A stretch of DNA of 64,000 bases, from the NCBI RefSeq assembly GCF_026015625.1, contig NZ_JAPDVG010000001.1, positions 372,001 to 436,000 of the forward strand. The letters are read 5' to 3'. The stretch is from Segatella copri. GTDB lineage: Bacteria > Bacteroidota > Bacteroidia > Bacteroidales > Bacteroidaceae. This document shows, piece after piece, positions 46,919-55,678 of the stretch. The first letter of the stretch is position 1. Every line of letters starts with the position of its first letter. A model generated the notes under the pieces. That model did no database searches and was not told the DNA's origin. It saw only the letters and a program-made list of their open reading frames with translations. The translations under genes and the position numbers were made by a program.

Positions 46919-47875
46919 ATGAAAAATCAGAAGATGTATGAAGCTGACGACAAGATGATCAGCATCATTAGAGACAATTACAACATCTTGCAGAGCCTGG
47001 GCAGCTTCGGCATCAACCTGGGCTTTGGTGATAAAACTGTGCGCGAAGTTTGCGACGAGCAGAATGTGGATACTTATACATTTCTGGCTGTGGTAAACTT
47101 TACAATTAATGGTTACAAGGAGTATGACAATGCCGACCGTTTGTCGTTACCGACCTTATTGCATTATCTCAAGGCATCCCATGTCTATTATATTGATTTC
47201 CAGTTGCCTTTCATCCGTAAGGAACTCGTTGAGGCTTTGGATGAAAAGGATAATCTGGCACGCCTTATCCTCAAGCTTTATGATGATTATGCCCATAGTA
47301 TCACTAATCATATGCGGTATGAAGAAAAGATGGTATTCCCTTATGTTCAGGCACTTATCGATGGTAATGCCAATGCAAACTTTGATATAGAAACCTTCTC
47401 GAAGCACCATGCTCAGGTAGATATGAAGTTAAAAGAGTTGAAGAGCATCATCATCAAGTATTTGCCTTCTGATGGCTTGCATAATAATCAGCTCAGCGCC
47501 ACTCTTTATGATATATATAATAATGAGGAATGGCTCACCCATCACTCTGAGGTAGAGGAAGAAATCTTTATTCCTGCAGTAAGAAATGCAGAGCGTAAAC
47601 TGAAGCAGAATGATGTGAGTGCCAAGATTTCGAGCATGATTAATCAGACTCCGATGAGTGACGAACAGTTGAGCGACCGTGAGAAAGATGTGATTGTTGC
47701 TTTGGTTCAGGGAATGACCAACAAGGAGATTGCCGATCACCTTTATATCTCCATCAACACGGTGATTACCCACCGCAGAAACATCGCCCGAAAGCTTCAG
47801 ATTCACTCTCCTGCAGGTCTTACAATTTATGCCATCGTGAACAATTTGGTTGATATTTCTTCTGTAAAGCTGTAG
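46919..47875 (+). CDS. YtfE/RIC-like hemerythrin fused to LuxR-type DNA-binding domain
   Basis: 318 residues. Residues about 10-50 resemble the ScdA/DUF542 N-terminal domain of iron-sulphur repair proteins, but the usual Cys-Cys-Gly-Gly is replaced by LGFG. Residues about 80-225 form a hemerythrin-like bundle in which all di-iron ligands line up with E. coli YtfE: H88, H131, E135, H164, H209, E213, with nearly the same spacing. Residues about 250-313 are a LuxR/GerE helix-turn-helix (LSDREKDVIVALVQGMTNKE, TVITHRRNIARKL). The protein probably senses O2, NO or iron through the di-iron site and controls transcription. It is divergent from the porin operon. Domain calls are firm; ligand and targets are inferred. 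Confidence 0.88.
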   Translation: MKNQKMYEADDKMISIIRDNYNILQSLGSFGINLGFGDKTVREVCDEQNVDTYTFLAVVNFTINGYKEYDNADRLSLPTLLHYLKASHVYYIDFQLPFIRKELVEALDEKDNLARLILKLYDDYAHSITNHMRYEEKMVFPYVQALIDGNANANFDIETFSKHHAQVDMKLKELKSIIIKYLPSDGLHNNQLSATLYDIYNNEEWLTHHSEVEEEIFIPAVRNAERKLKQNDVSAKISSMINQTPMSDEQLSDREKDVIVALVQGMTNKEIADHLYISINTVITHRRNIARKLQIHSPAGLTIYAIVNNLVDISSVKL

Positions 47876-47919
47876 TTTATCTGTGGAATATCAGTTTAAA
47901 TAATGTTATTTTTTCTAAA

Positions 47920-47961
47920 ATGATAGCGCCTTCCTCTCACATGAGGGGAAGGCGCTATCAT
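47920..47961. terminator. Strong bidirectional terminator
   Basis: Perfect 15-bp stem (47920-47934 with 47947-47961) between the convergent hemerythrin-LuxR and second LuxR genes. Confidence 0.88.
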
Positions 47962-48007
47962 TATATTTAGGTATGTGATGATTCTGCATCACTATTTATG
48001 GTGAAGG

Positions 48008-48637
48008 CTAGATCATATTGATGTCAACAAAACCATGCATCACAGCATAAATGGTGAGTGAAGACACACTTTTTAATCCCAGTTTTTCCTGTATTTTCTT
48101 GCGATGGGTAATCACAGTAGTCAGTCCGATACAGAGTTGGTCGGCTATCTCTTTGTTGATTTTCCCTTGTGCTACCAGAGATAATACCTCTATTTCTCTA
48201 TCCGACAGAACTTTTTCCTGAGTGACAGGGGGCATGGCAGGGATATGCTCGCCATGAGGATGACCGGAATGCTGCAGGTTGAGAAGCTCTTTTATCAGGT
48301 ATCCTTCTGGTACATTGACGCAGAGACAATGAAATTCTGCAAGTTGCGAATTGGGATCGTTGCTGGGTGTTAGAACGATCACGTGGCGGTTCCTGTTGCC
48401 CTGTGTGAAGAAGTAACGGTGTTCCAGTACAATGTGCATAGATACAAAGCTATGAACAAAGTGGTCTGGATTGTTTGCCTCGTACTGACGGAACGAACCG
48501 AAGGTCGAGATTTTCATCATGGGCATCACCGACTCAAGCAGTTGTCTGAGTCCCATTGCGGCGAGTGTATTGCTCTCTACTATTGCCATTTCCGGCATCT
48601 GTTTGCCAGCCATGGATTTCATCATTTCTTCATTCAT
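48008..48637 (-). CDS. LuxR-family transcriptional regulator with degenerate receiver
   Basis: 209 residues. The N-terminal part (MAIVESNTLAAMGLRQLLESVMP) recalls a receiver or NarL-like start but lacks a clear phosphoacceptor pattern. A His-rich stretch (HSGHPHGEH, 123-131) precedes the GerE helix-turn-helix (LSDREIEVLSLVAQGKINKE to the C-terminus, 143-205). That domain is closely similar to the one in the adjacent hemerythrin fusion, including the VDIN/VDIS ending, so the two are probably paralogous or bind related sites. It is the last gene of a minus-strand run. Confidence 0.82.
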   Translation of the reverse strand: MNEEMMKSMAGKQMPEMAIVESNTLAAMGLRQLLESVMPMMKISTFGSFRQYEANNPDHFVHSFVSMHIVLEHRYFFTQGNRNRHVIVLTPSNDPNSQLAEFHCLCVNVPEGYLIKELLNLQHSGHPHGEHIPAMPPVTQEKVLSDREIEVLSLVAQGKINKEIADQLCIGLTTVITHRKKIQEKLGLKSVSSLTIYAVMHGFVDINMI

Positions 48638-48691
48638 CTCTGTTTATTTTACTTCTGCTAGTGATAGTTGGGTTATACTTATATCTTGTTT

Positions 48692-49963
48692 TTACAAGAA
48701 TGGAGTGAGTACCTTTGCGGCAAACCATCCTTTGAATCTTTGCCAGCCCGTACGCCATTCTCTCCAGTTCTTCTCATTGAGTAAGAAACTGTCTTTCTTT
48801 TCCCCATCAAAGAGCTGTACCAGTTGTTGGGTAGTACAAGAATCCACAATCACTGCATTCTCTTCATAGTCCCAGCGCAGGCTTCGGGCATTGAGATTGG
48901 CACTGCCCACGGTACAGAACTTGCCGTCTACCATGATAATCTTGGTATGGTGGAAGCCCCGTGTGTACATCCAAACATTGCATCCTGCCTTCATCAGCTT
49001 GTGCGCATTATAGAAACCACAGTCAGGAGTCAGCGGAATGTCGCTCTTGGTAGAGAGCATGATTTCTACCTTTACTCCTCTTTTCACTGCATTCTTCAAT
49101 GCCTTTTTAAGTTTATGACTCAAGGTAAAGTAGGGGCTGATAATCTTGATGCTGTCCTGTGCATCATTGATGGCATTCACATAAAAATATCGGATGATAT
49201 CTTTTGTAATATGCGGTTCGCGGTTGATGATGCCGACCATCTTTCTGTAGGCTGTTGCTGTCGTATCTGGCTTGAGATTCTCTACCAGATAATCCTTCTT
49301 CTTATATCTCCAGAACTCAGTGCTGTGCACATTCTGTCCGCTCACCTTATTCCACATTTTGAGGAATATCTTCTGCAGGGTATTTACCTCACTGCCATCG
49401 ATGCGACAGTGCATATCGTGCCATTCTCCTACAACCTTCGTACCTTTTATATAGTAATCGGCTACGTTCATACCGCCCGTATAGGCTATCTGCCCATCGA
49501 TGACAACGATTTTACGGTGATCACGGTTGAAGATTGCATGTACCCATGGAAACTTCAGGGGCTTGTATTCATAAATCTCTATACCATTGGCACGGATTTT
49601 CTTGAGATGTCTCTTTCGAAGAGGCTTATTGTTGGAAGAGTTTCCGAAACCATCATATAAGGCTCTCACCTTCACACCCTCCTTGACTTTCTGAGCTAGC
49701 AGGTCGAAGAGGAGGGAGGCGATGCTGTCGTTGCGAAAGTTAAAGTATTCCAGGTGTACACTATGTTTAGCCTGTCGGATTGCCTGGAACATATCATCAA
49801 ACTTTTCCTGACCATTCATCAGTAGGGTCACGGAATTATCGTGAGAAAAACTCACACCTTTCCCACGAAGCTGATTTACAATCAGTGAATCGCTGGTCTG
49901 TGCGCTGCACAGCGAACTGACCAGCATCAGTGTTATCGTTGTTATTATCTCTCTGAGTCTCAT
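48692..49963 (-). CDS. Phospholipase D-superfamily protein, cardiolipin synthase-like
   Basis: 423 residues with two HKD motifs: HRKIVVIDG followed by AYTGGMN, and HTKIIMVDG followed by TVGSANLNARS. The family transfers phosphatidyl groups; most bacterial members make cardiolipin from phosphatidylglycerol. Unusually for ClsA it starts with a signal peptide ending LCSAQ and lacks the two N-terminal membrane helices, so the enzyme may be periplasmic. The start is 57 bp after the kdsD stop. Confidence 0.85.
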   Translation of the reverse strand: MRLREIITTITLMLVSSLCSAQTSDSLIVNQLRGKGVSFSHDNSVTLLMNGQEKFDDMFQAIRQAKHSVHLEYFNFRNDSIASLLFDLLAQKVKEGVKVRALYDGFGNSSNNKPLRKRHLKKIRANGIEIYEYKPLKFPWVHAIFNRDHRKIVVIDGQIAYTGGMNVADYYIKGTKVVGEWHDMHCRIDGSEVNTLQKIFLKMWNKVSGQNVHSTEFWRYKKKDYLVENLKPDTTATAYRKMVGIINREPHITKDIIRYFYVNAINDAQDSIKIISPYFTLSHKLKKALKNAVKRGVKVEIMLSTKSDIPLTPDCGFYNAHKLMKAGCNVWMYTRGFHHTKIIMVDGKFCTVGSANLNARSLRWDYEENAVIVDSCTTQQLVQLFDGEKKDSFLLNEKNWREWRTGWQRFKGWFAAKVLTPFL

Positions 49964-50020
49964 GTCAACTCCTAATAATCTATTTGCTATAAATTATTAA
50001 TTATAAATTGTTAATTAAAA

Positions 50021-51001
50021 TCACACCATGCAGGCATAGTGGTCTACGATACCTTTCAGATGATTATCCTTGTCTACAACCAGTACCGTATGCACCTTAT
50101 ACTTGTGCATGATGCGCTGAATCTCCGAAATCTTCGTCTTCGGAGTCACCATTTTCGGAGTGGTGGTCATGATGTCGCTTACAGTCTTGTTAAAGAATTC
50201 TGCCTGCCATTTCTCCATGGCGCGTCGGATATCACCATCGGTAATAAGTCCGATAACGTGGTTGTCTTCATCCAATGAGATACCCAATCCCAGTTTGCCC
50301 TTGCTTACGTGGATGATAGCCTCGCCCAGGTGCATTTCCTTAGGAATGATAGGCATATCATCGCTGCGCATCACATCTTCTGCTGTGGTCAGCAGTCGTT
50401 TGCCTAATTCTCCACCAGGATGGAACTGTGCAAAGTCACGAGGCTTGAAGTGGCGTACCTGCATCAGGGCGATAGCCAGTGCATCACCCATAGCCAATGC
50501 TGCAGTAGTACTGCTGGTAGGGGCGAGGTTCAGCGGACAAGCCTCCTTCTTTACCTTTACGGTGATATGATGGTTGGAGTATTTTGCCAGCAGAGAATCT
50601 GGATTTCCGGTGATGGAAATGATAGGAATATTCATGTGGAGTACCATCGGGATGAAACGAAGCAGTTCATCGGTCTGACCGCTGTTACTCAGTGCCAGAA
50701 CCACATCCTTGTCGGTCATCACACCTAAGTCGCCGTGATAGACATCCAGTGGATTGATGTAGAAGGCTGGTGTGCCTGTAGAGGCAAGTGTAGCGGCAAT
50801 CTTGGCACCTACGTGTCCACTCTTGCCCACACCTGTAACGATAATCTTGCCTTGGCAATGATACATCATGTCTACAGCTTTCTCAAAGTTGTCGTCCAGA
50901 TAAGGTATCTGGTCGAGGATGGCCTGCGCCTCGTCTCTAAGAGCCTGTTCGCCATAACCGCGAACAATCTTATCATCTATATTGTTATTTTTATCGGTCA
51001 T
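50021..51001 (-). CDS. kdsD: Arabinose-5-phosphate isomerase (KdsD type)
   Basis: 326 residues from the ATG at 51001 (MTDKNNNIDD), matching the usual ~320; the upstream start at 51076 adds a basic, poorly matching leader. SIS domain with VTGVGKSGHVGAKIAATLASTG and LALSNSGQTDELL, then two CBS repeats (about 200-320). It converts ribulose 5-phosphate to arabinose 5-phosphate for Kdo synthesis. It follows kdsA directly, so consecutive steps are paired. Confidence 0.93.
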   Translation of the reverse strand: MTDKNNNIDDKIVRGYGEQALRDEAQAILDQIPYLDDNFEKAVDMMYHCQGKIIVTGVGKSGHVGAKIAATLASTGTPAFYINPLDVYHGDLGVMTDKDVVLALSNSGQTDELLRFIPMVLHMNIPIISITGNPDSLLAKYSNHHITVKVKKEACPLNLAPTSSTTAALAMGDALAIALMQVRHFKPRDFAQFHPGGELGKRLLTTAEDVMRSDDMPIIPKEMHLGEAIIHVSKGKLGLGISLDEDNHVIGLITDGDIRRAMEKWQAEFFNKTVSDIMTTTPKMVTPKTKISEIQRIMHKYKVHTVLVVDKDNHLKGIVDHYACMV

Positions 51002-51076
51002 TTCTAAATCATTTGAATTGGCTTTCCATTCGTACGCCGAACGTTGTTTCTTCATTCTTCGTTCTTCACTTTTCAC

Positions 51077-51826
51077 TTAAAGGAGTTCCTGGATAAGTGA
51101 TTCCAACTTGTTTAATTCCAGCATATTGGCTGCATCGCTCTTGCCCTGGTCTGGGTCAGGATGTACTTCAAAGAAGTAGCCGGTAGCTCCGAAAGCTTTA
51201 GCCGCCTTTGCCATTGCTGGTACGAACTTGCGGTCGCCTACGGTCTTGCCGTCACCTGCACTCGGGCGCTGAACGCTATGGGTACAGTCCATGATGACAT
51301 TTGGCACAATCTCCTTCATGTCAGGGATGTTTCTGAAATCTACCACGAGATTGTTATAGCCGAAACAGTTGCCGCGTTCTGTGAGCCAAACTTCCTTGGC
51401 ACCGCTCTCCAATGCTTTTTCTACAGGATATTTCATATCTCTACCGCTCAGGAACTGTGCCTTCTTGATGTTGACGGTTTTACCAGTCTTGGCTGCAGAA
51501 ACCAGAAGGTCGGTCTGTCGGCAGAGGAAGGCTGGAATCTGGAGAATATCACAAACTTCGCCTGCTGCTGAAGCCTGATAACTCTCATGAATATCTGTTG
51601 TAACCTGAAGGTTGTACTTCTCTCTGATATCTCCCAGCATCTGGAGTCCTTTCTCCAGTCCTGGACCACGGAAAGAGTGGATGCTGGTACGGTTGGCTTT
51701 GTCGAATGAAGCCTTGAATATGATTTTAGTTCCTAACTTTTCGTTGATGCGGACGAGTTCCTGCGCTACTGTTTCCAATAGTTCCATTGACTCGATGACG
51801 CAAGGACCTGCTATGAATGTTGCCAT
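51077..51826 (-). CDS. kdsA: 3-deoxy-8-phosphooctulonate synthase
   Basis: 249 residues, a little shorter than E. coli KdsA. Key segments are GPCVIESMELL, FKASFDKANRTSIHSFRGPG, TDIHE, and the C-terminal EVHPDPDQGKSDAANML. It condenses PEP and arabinose 5-phosphate to Kdo-8-phosphate, a step of lipid A-core synthesis. A 7-bp repeat tract lies just upstream of the start. Confidence 0.96.
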   Translation of the reverse strand: MATFIAGPCVIESMELLETVAQELVRINEKLGTKIIFKASFDKANRTSIHSFRGPGLEKGLQMLGDIREKYNLQVTTDIHESYQASAAGEVCDILQIPAFLCRQTDLLVSAAKTGKTVNIKKAQFLSGRDMKYPVEKALESGAKEVWLTERGNCFGYNNLVVDFRNIPDMKEIVPNVIMDCTHSVQRPSAGDGKTVGDRKFVPAMAKAAKAFGATGYFFEVHPDPDQGKSDAANMLELNKLESLIQELL

Positions 51827-51833
51827 ATTTTTT

Positions 51834-51865
51834 ATAGTTTATAGTTGATAGTTTATAGTTAATAG
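51834..51865. repeat. 7-bp tandem repeat upstream of kdsA
   Basis: Four full and one partial copies of ATAGTTN (51834-51865), 8 bp before the kdsA start codon in the minus-strand leader. Related A/T-rich words continue to 51905. Copy-number change would alter leader length. Confidence 0.8.
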
Positions 51866-51901
51866 GGAGTAAACCTGCTATTAACTGTAAACTACAAACT
51901 G

Positions 51902-54262
51902 TTAATTATTAACTTGTTTAATTGTAATTTCACGCTGTGGGAACGGAATCTCGATGTTATGATCGTTGAGCGTATCGTAGATGCACTCCATGATGGTGGC
52001 ATCGTCGATGGCTTGGGTAAGCACGTTCACCCATACCACAATTCTGAGTGTGATACAGCTGTCATCGAAACTCTTCAGTAACACCTTCACACCTTTGTCC
52101 TGATAGATACAATCCAGTTTCATCAGGGCATTGATGAGAATCTGTTTCACTTCCTTCACATTGCTGCCATAAGCAATACCTACCTCCAGAATATCCAGCT
52201 CATAACCATGATTCTTGGTCATGTTCTTGTAGTTTTTGGAGAAGAGCTGCGAGTTCTGGAAGGCTATGACCGAACCGTCGGTAGCCTCCAGCATCGTAGA
52301 GGTATAACTGATACTGCTCACCTTACCACGGGTGCCGTCACAGATGATATAATCACCCACCTTCACACGGCCCATCATCAGAGAGATGCCGTAGTAGATG
52401 TTCTCAAGAATATCCTTTGATGCAAAACCCAGACCGGTTGATAAGCCGGCAAAGATAGCAAGCAGCCATGATTTACCAACCTGGAACACATTCAAGGCTA
52501 TCATCAGCCAGATACCCCAGATAATCACCTGCATCACGTTCTTGAACATCACAATCTTTGAAGCAGCCGACGCCGGGTCTGCTTTCTCGAAGTGATGACG
52601 CATGAAATCTACAGAAGTAATGTTGATGTAGTTGAACAGGAAGTACAGACAAGCTACCTCTGAAATACTGAAAAGCGATGCAGTGAAGTTGCTGGTCTTG
52701 ATGTAATCCTTGTTGAATATCTCCCATGTCGTATCACTCATGTTGAATACATCTGCAGCCCAATAGATAGAGATGATGAACGAGAGTACACCTGAAATAG
52801 GGAGCAATACCTTATAGATAAAGCGATACAGCCATTTGTCGGTAATCGCCTTGTCTGCCAGTTTTTTACGCTTGGCATATACGCTGAGCCATCCTTCGCA
52901 ACAGGTGATGGTAAGCACGCAGGTAAGCTGCATGGTCCACCAGATGATAAGCTGGACGGCAAGCAGTGTGAAACCTATCCAGGCAAAAATGGTACTTACT
53001 CCGAATACGGCAAGCGATATGAATGCGTATGTCTTGTCGGTACGCAATACCTGATTGTGTTTTCTGCCTATCACATTCCACTGCCAGAGATCGCAGAGCA
53101 GGAGGACTGGTGGAAAGATGAGGTTTACCAGGTCGTTTGGTATCAGGATGATACGGAACACGATAACGATGAAACCTACCAGCATCAATGGCGAATAGAT
53201 ACGGAAGGTATTCTTAATCTTATCGTTGTCTACACGTAGCAAGATAGATACCAGGATGACGCCAACCAGCCAGGAATATTCTACCAGCAGCTGGCTTGCC
53301 ATAATCACGAAGTTCTGGGTAACCGTCATTCTTACGATACCGAGAATAACAGCGAAGGTTACTACTGTCATAGCCATGATAAGGCATGGACGTTTTGCCA
53401 TAAAACTTTCCTTTCTGTTCTCGAACATACCATGCTTCATGAGTTGGGTAATTACGATGCGGATGGTAAAGAGATTGAGGAAGATGGAGATGAGACCCCA
53501 GAAGATGATGATACCGAAGAGGATGAAGATGATACGTACATCCCATTGTGACATCATGCCTGGTACGGGCTTGTATTTCTCGGTTACAGACGTCTTCGCC
53601 TCCTTATAGTTCATGCTGATATTGCGGAGTATACGCAGATAGTTGTCGCCTCCATTATTGAAGATGCTGTTCTGGATATCTTCGTATCTGCGGTTGGCAT
53701 AGTCGTTGAGTGCCTGTAGCTTACGGTCGGTTCTGTCGTAAGCCTGCACATAGGCTTGCAGCTGTTTCTGTTTCTCTACCAGCTGGCGGCGGATATTGAC
53801 AGCCAGAGTCAGGTCAACGTTTCGGTTCACCTGTGCTTCTTCGCTGAGAAACATGGTGTTCATGCCGTAGAGATAGTTGATGAGTGAATCGAAACGCGCC
53901 ACCTCAACATTGTTCTTCTTGATCATCTGGCGGAAAGGAACAGCCTTCGACTTAAACTTCTTAAACTGCTCTGTAGCCTCATGACAGGCATACGTCATGT
54001 CGAAAATATACCCATTGCGCTGCGAATAGAGCATGATGGAGTTCTGGTCAGCCTGTTTCACAATACTGATGAGCTCCTGAATCACAGCCAGCTGTTGAGC
54101 CTTGGCAGTTTGGTTCTGTTTCTCCAAGTCTATGTGATAGTTGGTCAATTCTGTACGCAGCATATAGAGCGTTGTGTCCAGGTTGGCTTCCTTGAGCACT
54201 GCGTTGCTTGGCAGTACGAATGCCACCATCAGCAGAATTATGATGTATAGTCTCTTCTTCAT
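51902..54262 (-). CDS. Large MscS-family mechanosensitive channel
   Basis: 786 residues from the ATG at 54262, which opens a clean signal peptide (KKRLYIIILLMVAFVLPSNA). A longer frame from 54376 runs across the promoter and is rejected. The N-terminal ~250 residues are a periplasmic coiled-coil domain, then about 11 membrane helices, then the MscS pore and beta domains (FAGLSTGLGFASKDILENIYYG region, VGDYIICDGTRGKVSSISYT). It resembles the MscK/YbdG large-channel group and releases solutes upon hypo-osmotic shock. Confidence 0.9.
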   Translation of the reverse strand: MKKRLYIIILLMVAFVLPSNAVLKEANLDTTLYMLRTELTNYHIDLEKQNQTAKAQQLAVIQELISIVKQADQNSIMLYSQRNGYIFDMTYACHEATEQFKKFKSKAVPFRQMIKKNNVEVARFDSLINYLYGMNTMFLSEEAQVNRNVDLTLAVNIRRQLVEKQKQLQAYVQAYDRTDRKLQALNDYANRRYEDIQNSIFNNGGDNYLRILRNISMNYKEAKTSVTEKYKPVPGMMSQWDVRIIFILFGIIIFWGLISIFLNLFTIRIVITQLMKHGMFENRKESFMAKRPCLIMAMTVVTFAVILGIVRMTVTQNFVIMASQLLVEYSWLVGVILVSILLRVDNDKIKNTFRIYSPLMLVGFIVIVFRIILIPNDLVNLIFPPVLLLCDLWQWNVIGRKHNQVLRTDKTYAFISLAVFGVSTIFAWIGFTLLAVQLIIWWTMQLTCVLTITCCEGWLSVYAKRKKLADKAITDKWLYRFIYKVLLPISGVLSFIISIYWAADVFNMSDTTWEIFNKDYIKTSNFTASLFSISEVACLYFLFNYINITSVDFMRHHFEKADPASAASKIVMFKNVMQVIIWGIWLMIALNVFQVGKSWLLAIFAGLSTGLGFASKDILENIYYGISLMMGRVKVGDYIICDGTRGKVSSISYTSTMLEATDGSVIAFQNSQLFSKNYKNMTKNHGYELDILEVGIAYGSNVKEVKQILINALMKLDCIYQDKGVKVLLKSFDDSCITLRIVVWVNVLTQAIDDATIMECIYDTLNDHNIEIPFPQREITIKQVNN

Positions 54263-54279
54263 ATTTAGTAAATTTGACT

Positions 54280-54311
54280 GCAAAGTTATTAATAATTCGT
54301 GAAAAAGCAAA
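54280..54311 (-). promoter_or_regulatory. Promoter of the MscS-family gene
   Basis: Minus-strand TTTG (54308-54311) and TAACTTTGC (54280-54288), spacer 19 bp; expected start about 11 nt before the ATG at 54262. Confidence 0.75.
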
Positions 54312-54369
54312 GAGAAAATCGCCTTTTTTGATATATTAGCACCTTTACGTTCGATTTTTAGGGTTATCT

Positions 54370-54402
54370 TTTGCATTTTTCATATAAATTGATTACATTT
54401 GC
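54370..54402 (+). promoter_or_regulatory. Promoter of the GlcNAc-kinase-like gene
   Basis: TTTG (54370-54373) and TACATTTGC (54394-54402), spacer 20 bp; ATG at 54439. Confidence 0.8.
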
Positions 54403-54438
54403 AACGTCAAAGGATACGTTAATTAATCTGATTGGAAT

Positions 54439-55389
54439 ATGAAGATACTCATAGCAGATAGTGGCAGCACCAAGACCGATTGGGCTCTGGTTGATGAACA
54501 GGGTAACGTGATGGTTACCTGTAAGACGCAGGGCATCAGTCCGATTCATCAGAGTGATGCCGAGATATTGGATGTATTGTGTAAGGAACTTGTTCTGTCA
54601 GAGCAGCCTCAGGAGGTTTTCTTTTATGGCAGTGGAGTAACCGAGGCGATGAAGTCTCGCATGAAATCACTCTTGCAGCAGTCTTTTCCCGAAGCCAAGG
54701 TTGAGGCAGAAGGTGATATGCTGGGAGCAGCCCGTGCCCTCTTTGGCAAGAAACCGGGTATCGCCTGTATTTTGGGAACCGGTGCCAACAGTTGTCTTTA
54801 CGATGGAGAGAAGATTGTGATGAACACGCCTCCGTTGGGATATATCCTGGGCGATGAGGGTAGTGGGGCAGTAATCGGCAAACTTTTCCTCAATGGTATC
54901 TTCAAGGGCACATTGCCTGTATCGCTAAAGAATAAATATCTTGCCTGGTCGGGTTTGGATTATCCTACTATTATTAATAAGGTGTACAGACAGCCGCTTG
55001 CCAATCGCTTCCTTGCTTCCATCTGTCCTTTTATCTCAGAACAGATAGCAGAAGGTGAGAAACATGAGAACGGGACTGACGAACTGAATGAAGCGATGGC
55101 TCTCTATCGTATGATATTGGAGAGCTTCAATCAGTTCTATGCAAAGAATCTCACACCTTATATTAAATATGTCAAGGCGAGCACCGAAGATATAAGTCAG
55201 TTGGAGCCTGGCATGAAGGCCTGGCATTCATCCTTGGAAGAAGAAATCCCGATGCTTGGTTTTGTTGGAAGCATAGCTCATTACTTTGAATCACCTTTGA
55301 GAAATGTGATGGAGGATGAGTTTCATCTCAAGATTTCCCAGATTTTGAAAGCTCCGATGCCGGGGTTGATAAAATATCATATTAATTAA
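54439..55389 (+). CDS. BadF/BadG-type ATPase, N-acetylglucosamine kinase-like
   Basis: 316 residues of the ASKHA fold: phosphate-1 loop ADSGSTKTDWALVD, phosphate-2 region CILGTGANSCLYDG and adenosine motif LGDEGSGAVIGK. No [4Fe-4S] Cys pair is present, so it belongs to the sugar-kinase side of the BadF/BadG family rather than the dehydratase activators. Members phosphorylate GlcNAc or similar sugars. It precedes the susC locus but has its own promoter and terminator. Confidence 0.85.
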   Translation: MKILIADSGSTKTDWALVDEQGNVMVTCKTQGISPIHQSDAEILDVLCKELVLSEQPQEVFFYGSGVTEAMKSRMKSLLQQSFPEAKVEAEGDMLGAARALFGKKPGIACILGTGANSCLYDGEKIVMNTPPLGYILGDEGSGAVIGKLFLNGIFKGTLPVSLKNKYLAWSGLDYPTIINKVYRQPLANRFLASICPFISEQIAEGEKHENGTDELNEAMALYRMILESFNQFYAKNLTPYIKYVKASTEDISQLEPGMKAWHSSLEEEIPMLGFVGSIAHYFESPLRNVMEDEFHLKISQILKAPMPGLIKYHIN

Positions 55390-55398
55390 GCAATTTTT

Positions 55399-55437
55399 GC
55401 ACCAAAATGTATTTTATGCTACATTTTGGTGCTTTTT
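55399..55437 (+). terminator. Terminator of the kinase-like gene
   Basis: Perfect 13-bp stem (55399-55411 with 55420-55432), 8-nt loop, then T5. A second hairpin with an inner TTGCGCAA palindrome follows at about 55443-55467. Confidence 0.92.
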
Positions 55438-55516
55438 CGTTAAAAAATGTAGGTTGCGCAACATTTTATACGTAATTGATTAACCAAAACATACCCTATT
55501 GTGTCTGTTTTTTATC

Positions 55517-55678
55517 TATCTTTGTCCCCGAAAAAGTAAATGCAAACAACGATAAATCGAGGCAATCCTCATAACCGAGGCTTATACCTTATTTATATAA
55601 AGGCAATATTCGACCTATGTTACATAGGCCTATATTAAACCTAGAAGCAACAATTATTAATTTAAACCTAAAGTAATT
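55517..55678 (+). promoter_or_regulatory. Promoter -7 box and leader of the susC operon
   Basis: A TATCTTTGT box at 55517-55525 has no well-spaced -33 partner (nearest TTG is 15 bp away), suggesting activator dependence. The predicted leader of about 150 nt contains a CCTC/GAGG hairpin and a 7-bp arm palindrome at 55614-55628. No sigma/anti-sigma or hybrid two-component gene lies in the window. Confidence 0.5.

Noticed and set aside
48008..48035. Third copy of the GATTGATGTCAACA-like word
   Set aside because: It encodes the VDINMI end of the LuxR protein; similarity to the Rpn scrap comes from coding the same residues and not from repeat spread.
51002..51076. Longer N-terminus for KdsD
   Set aside because: Adds 25 basic residues absent from the family; ATG at 51001 gives the usual length.
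54263..54376. Longer N-terminus for the MscS-family protein
   Set aside because: It would span the -7 and -33 boxes at 54280-54311 and hide a clean signal peptide.
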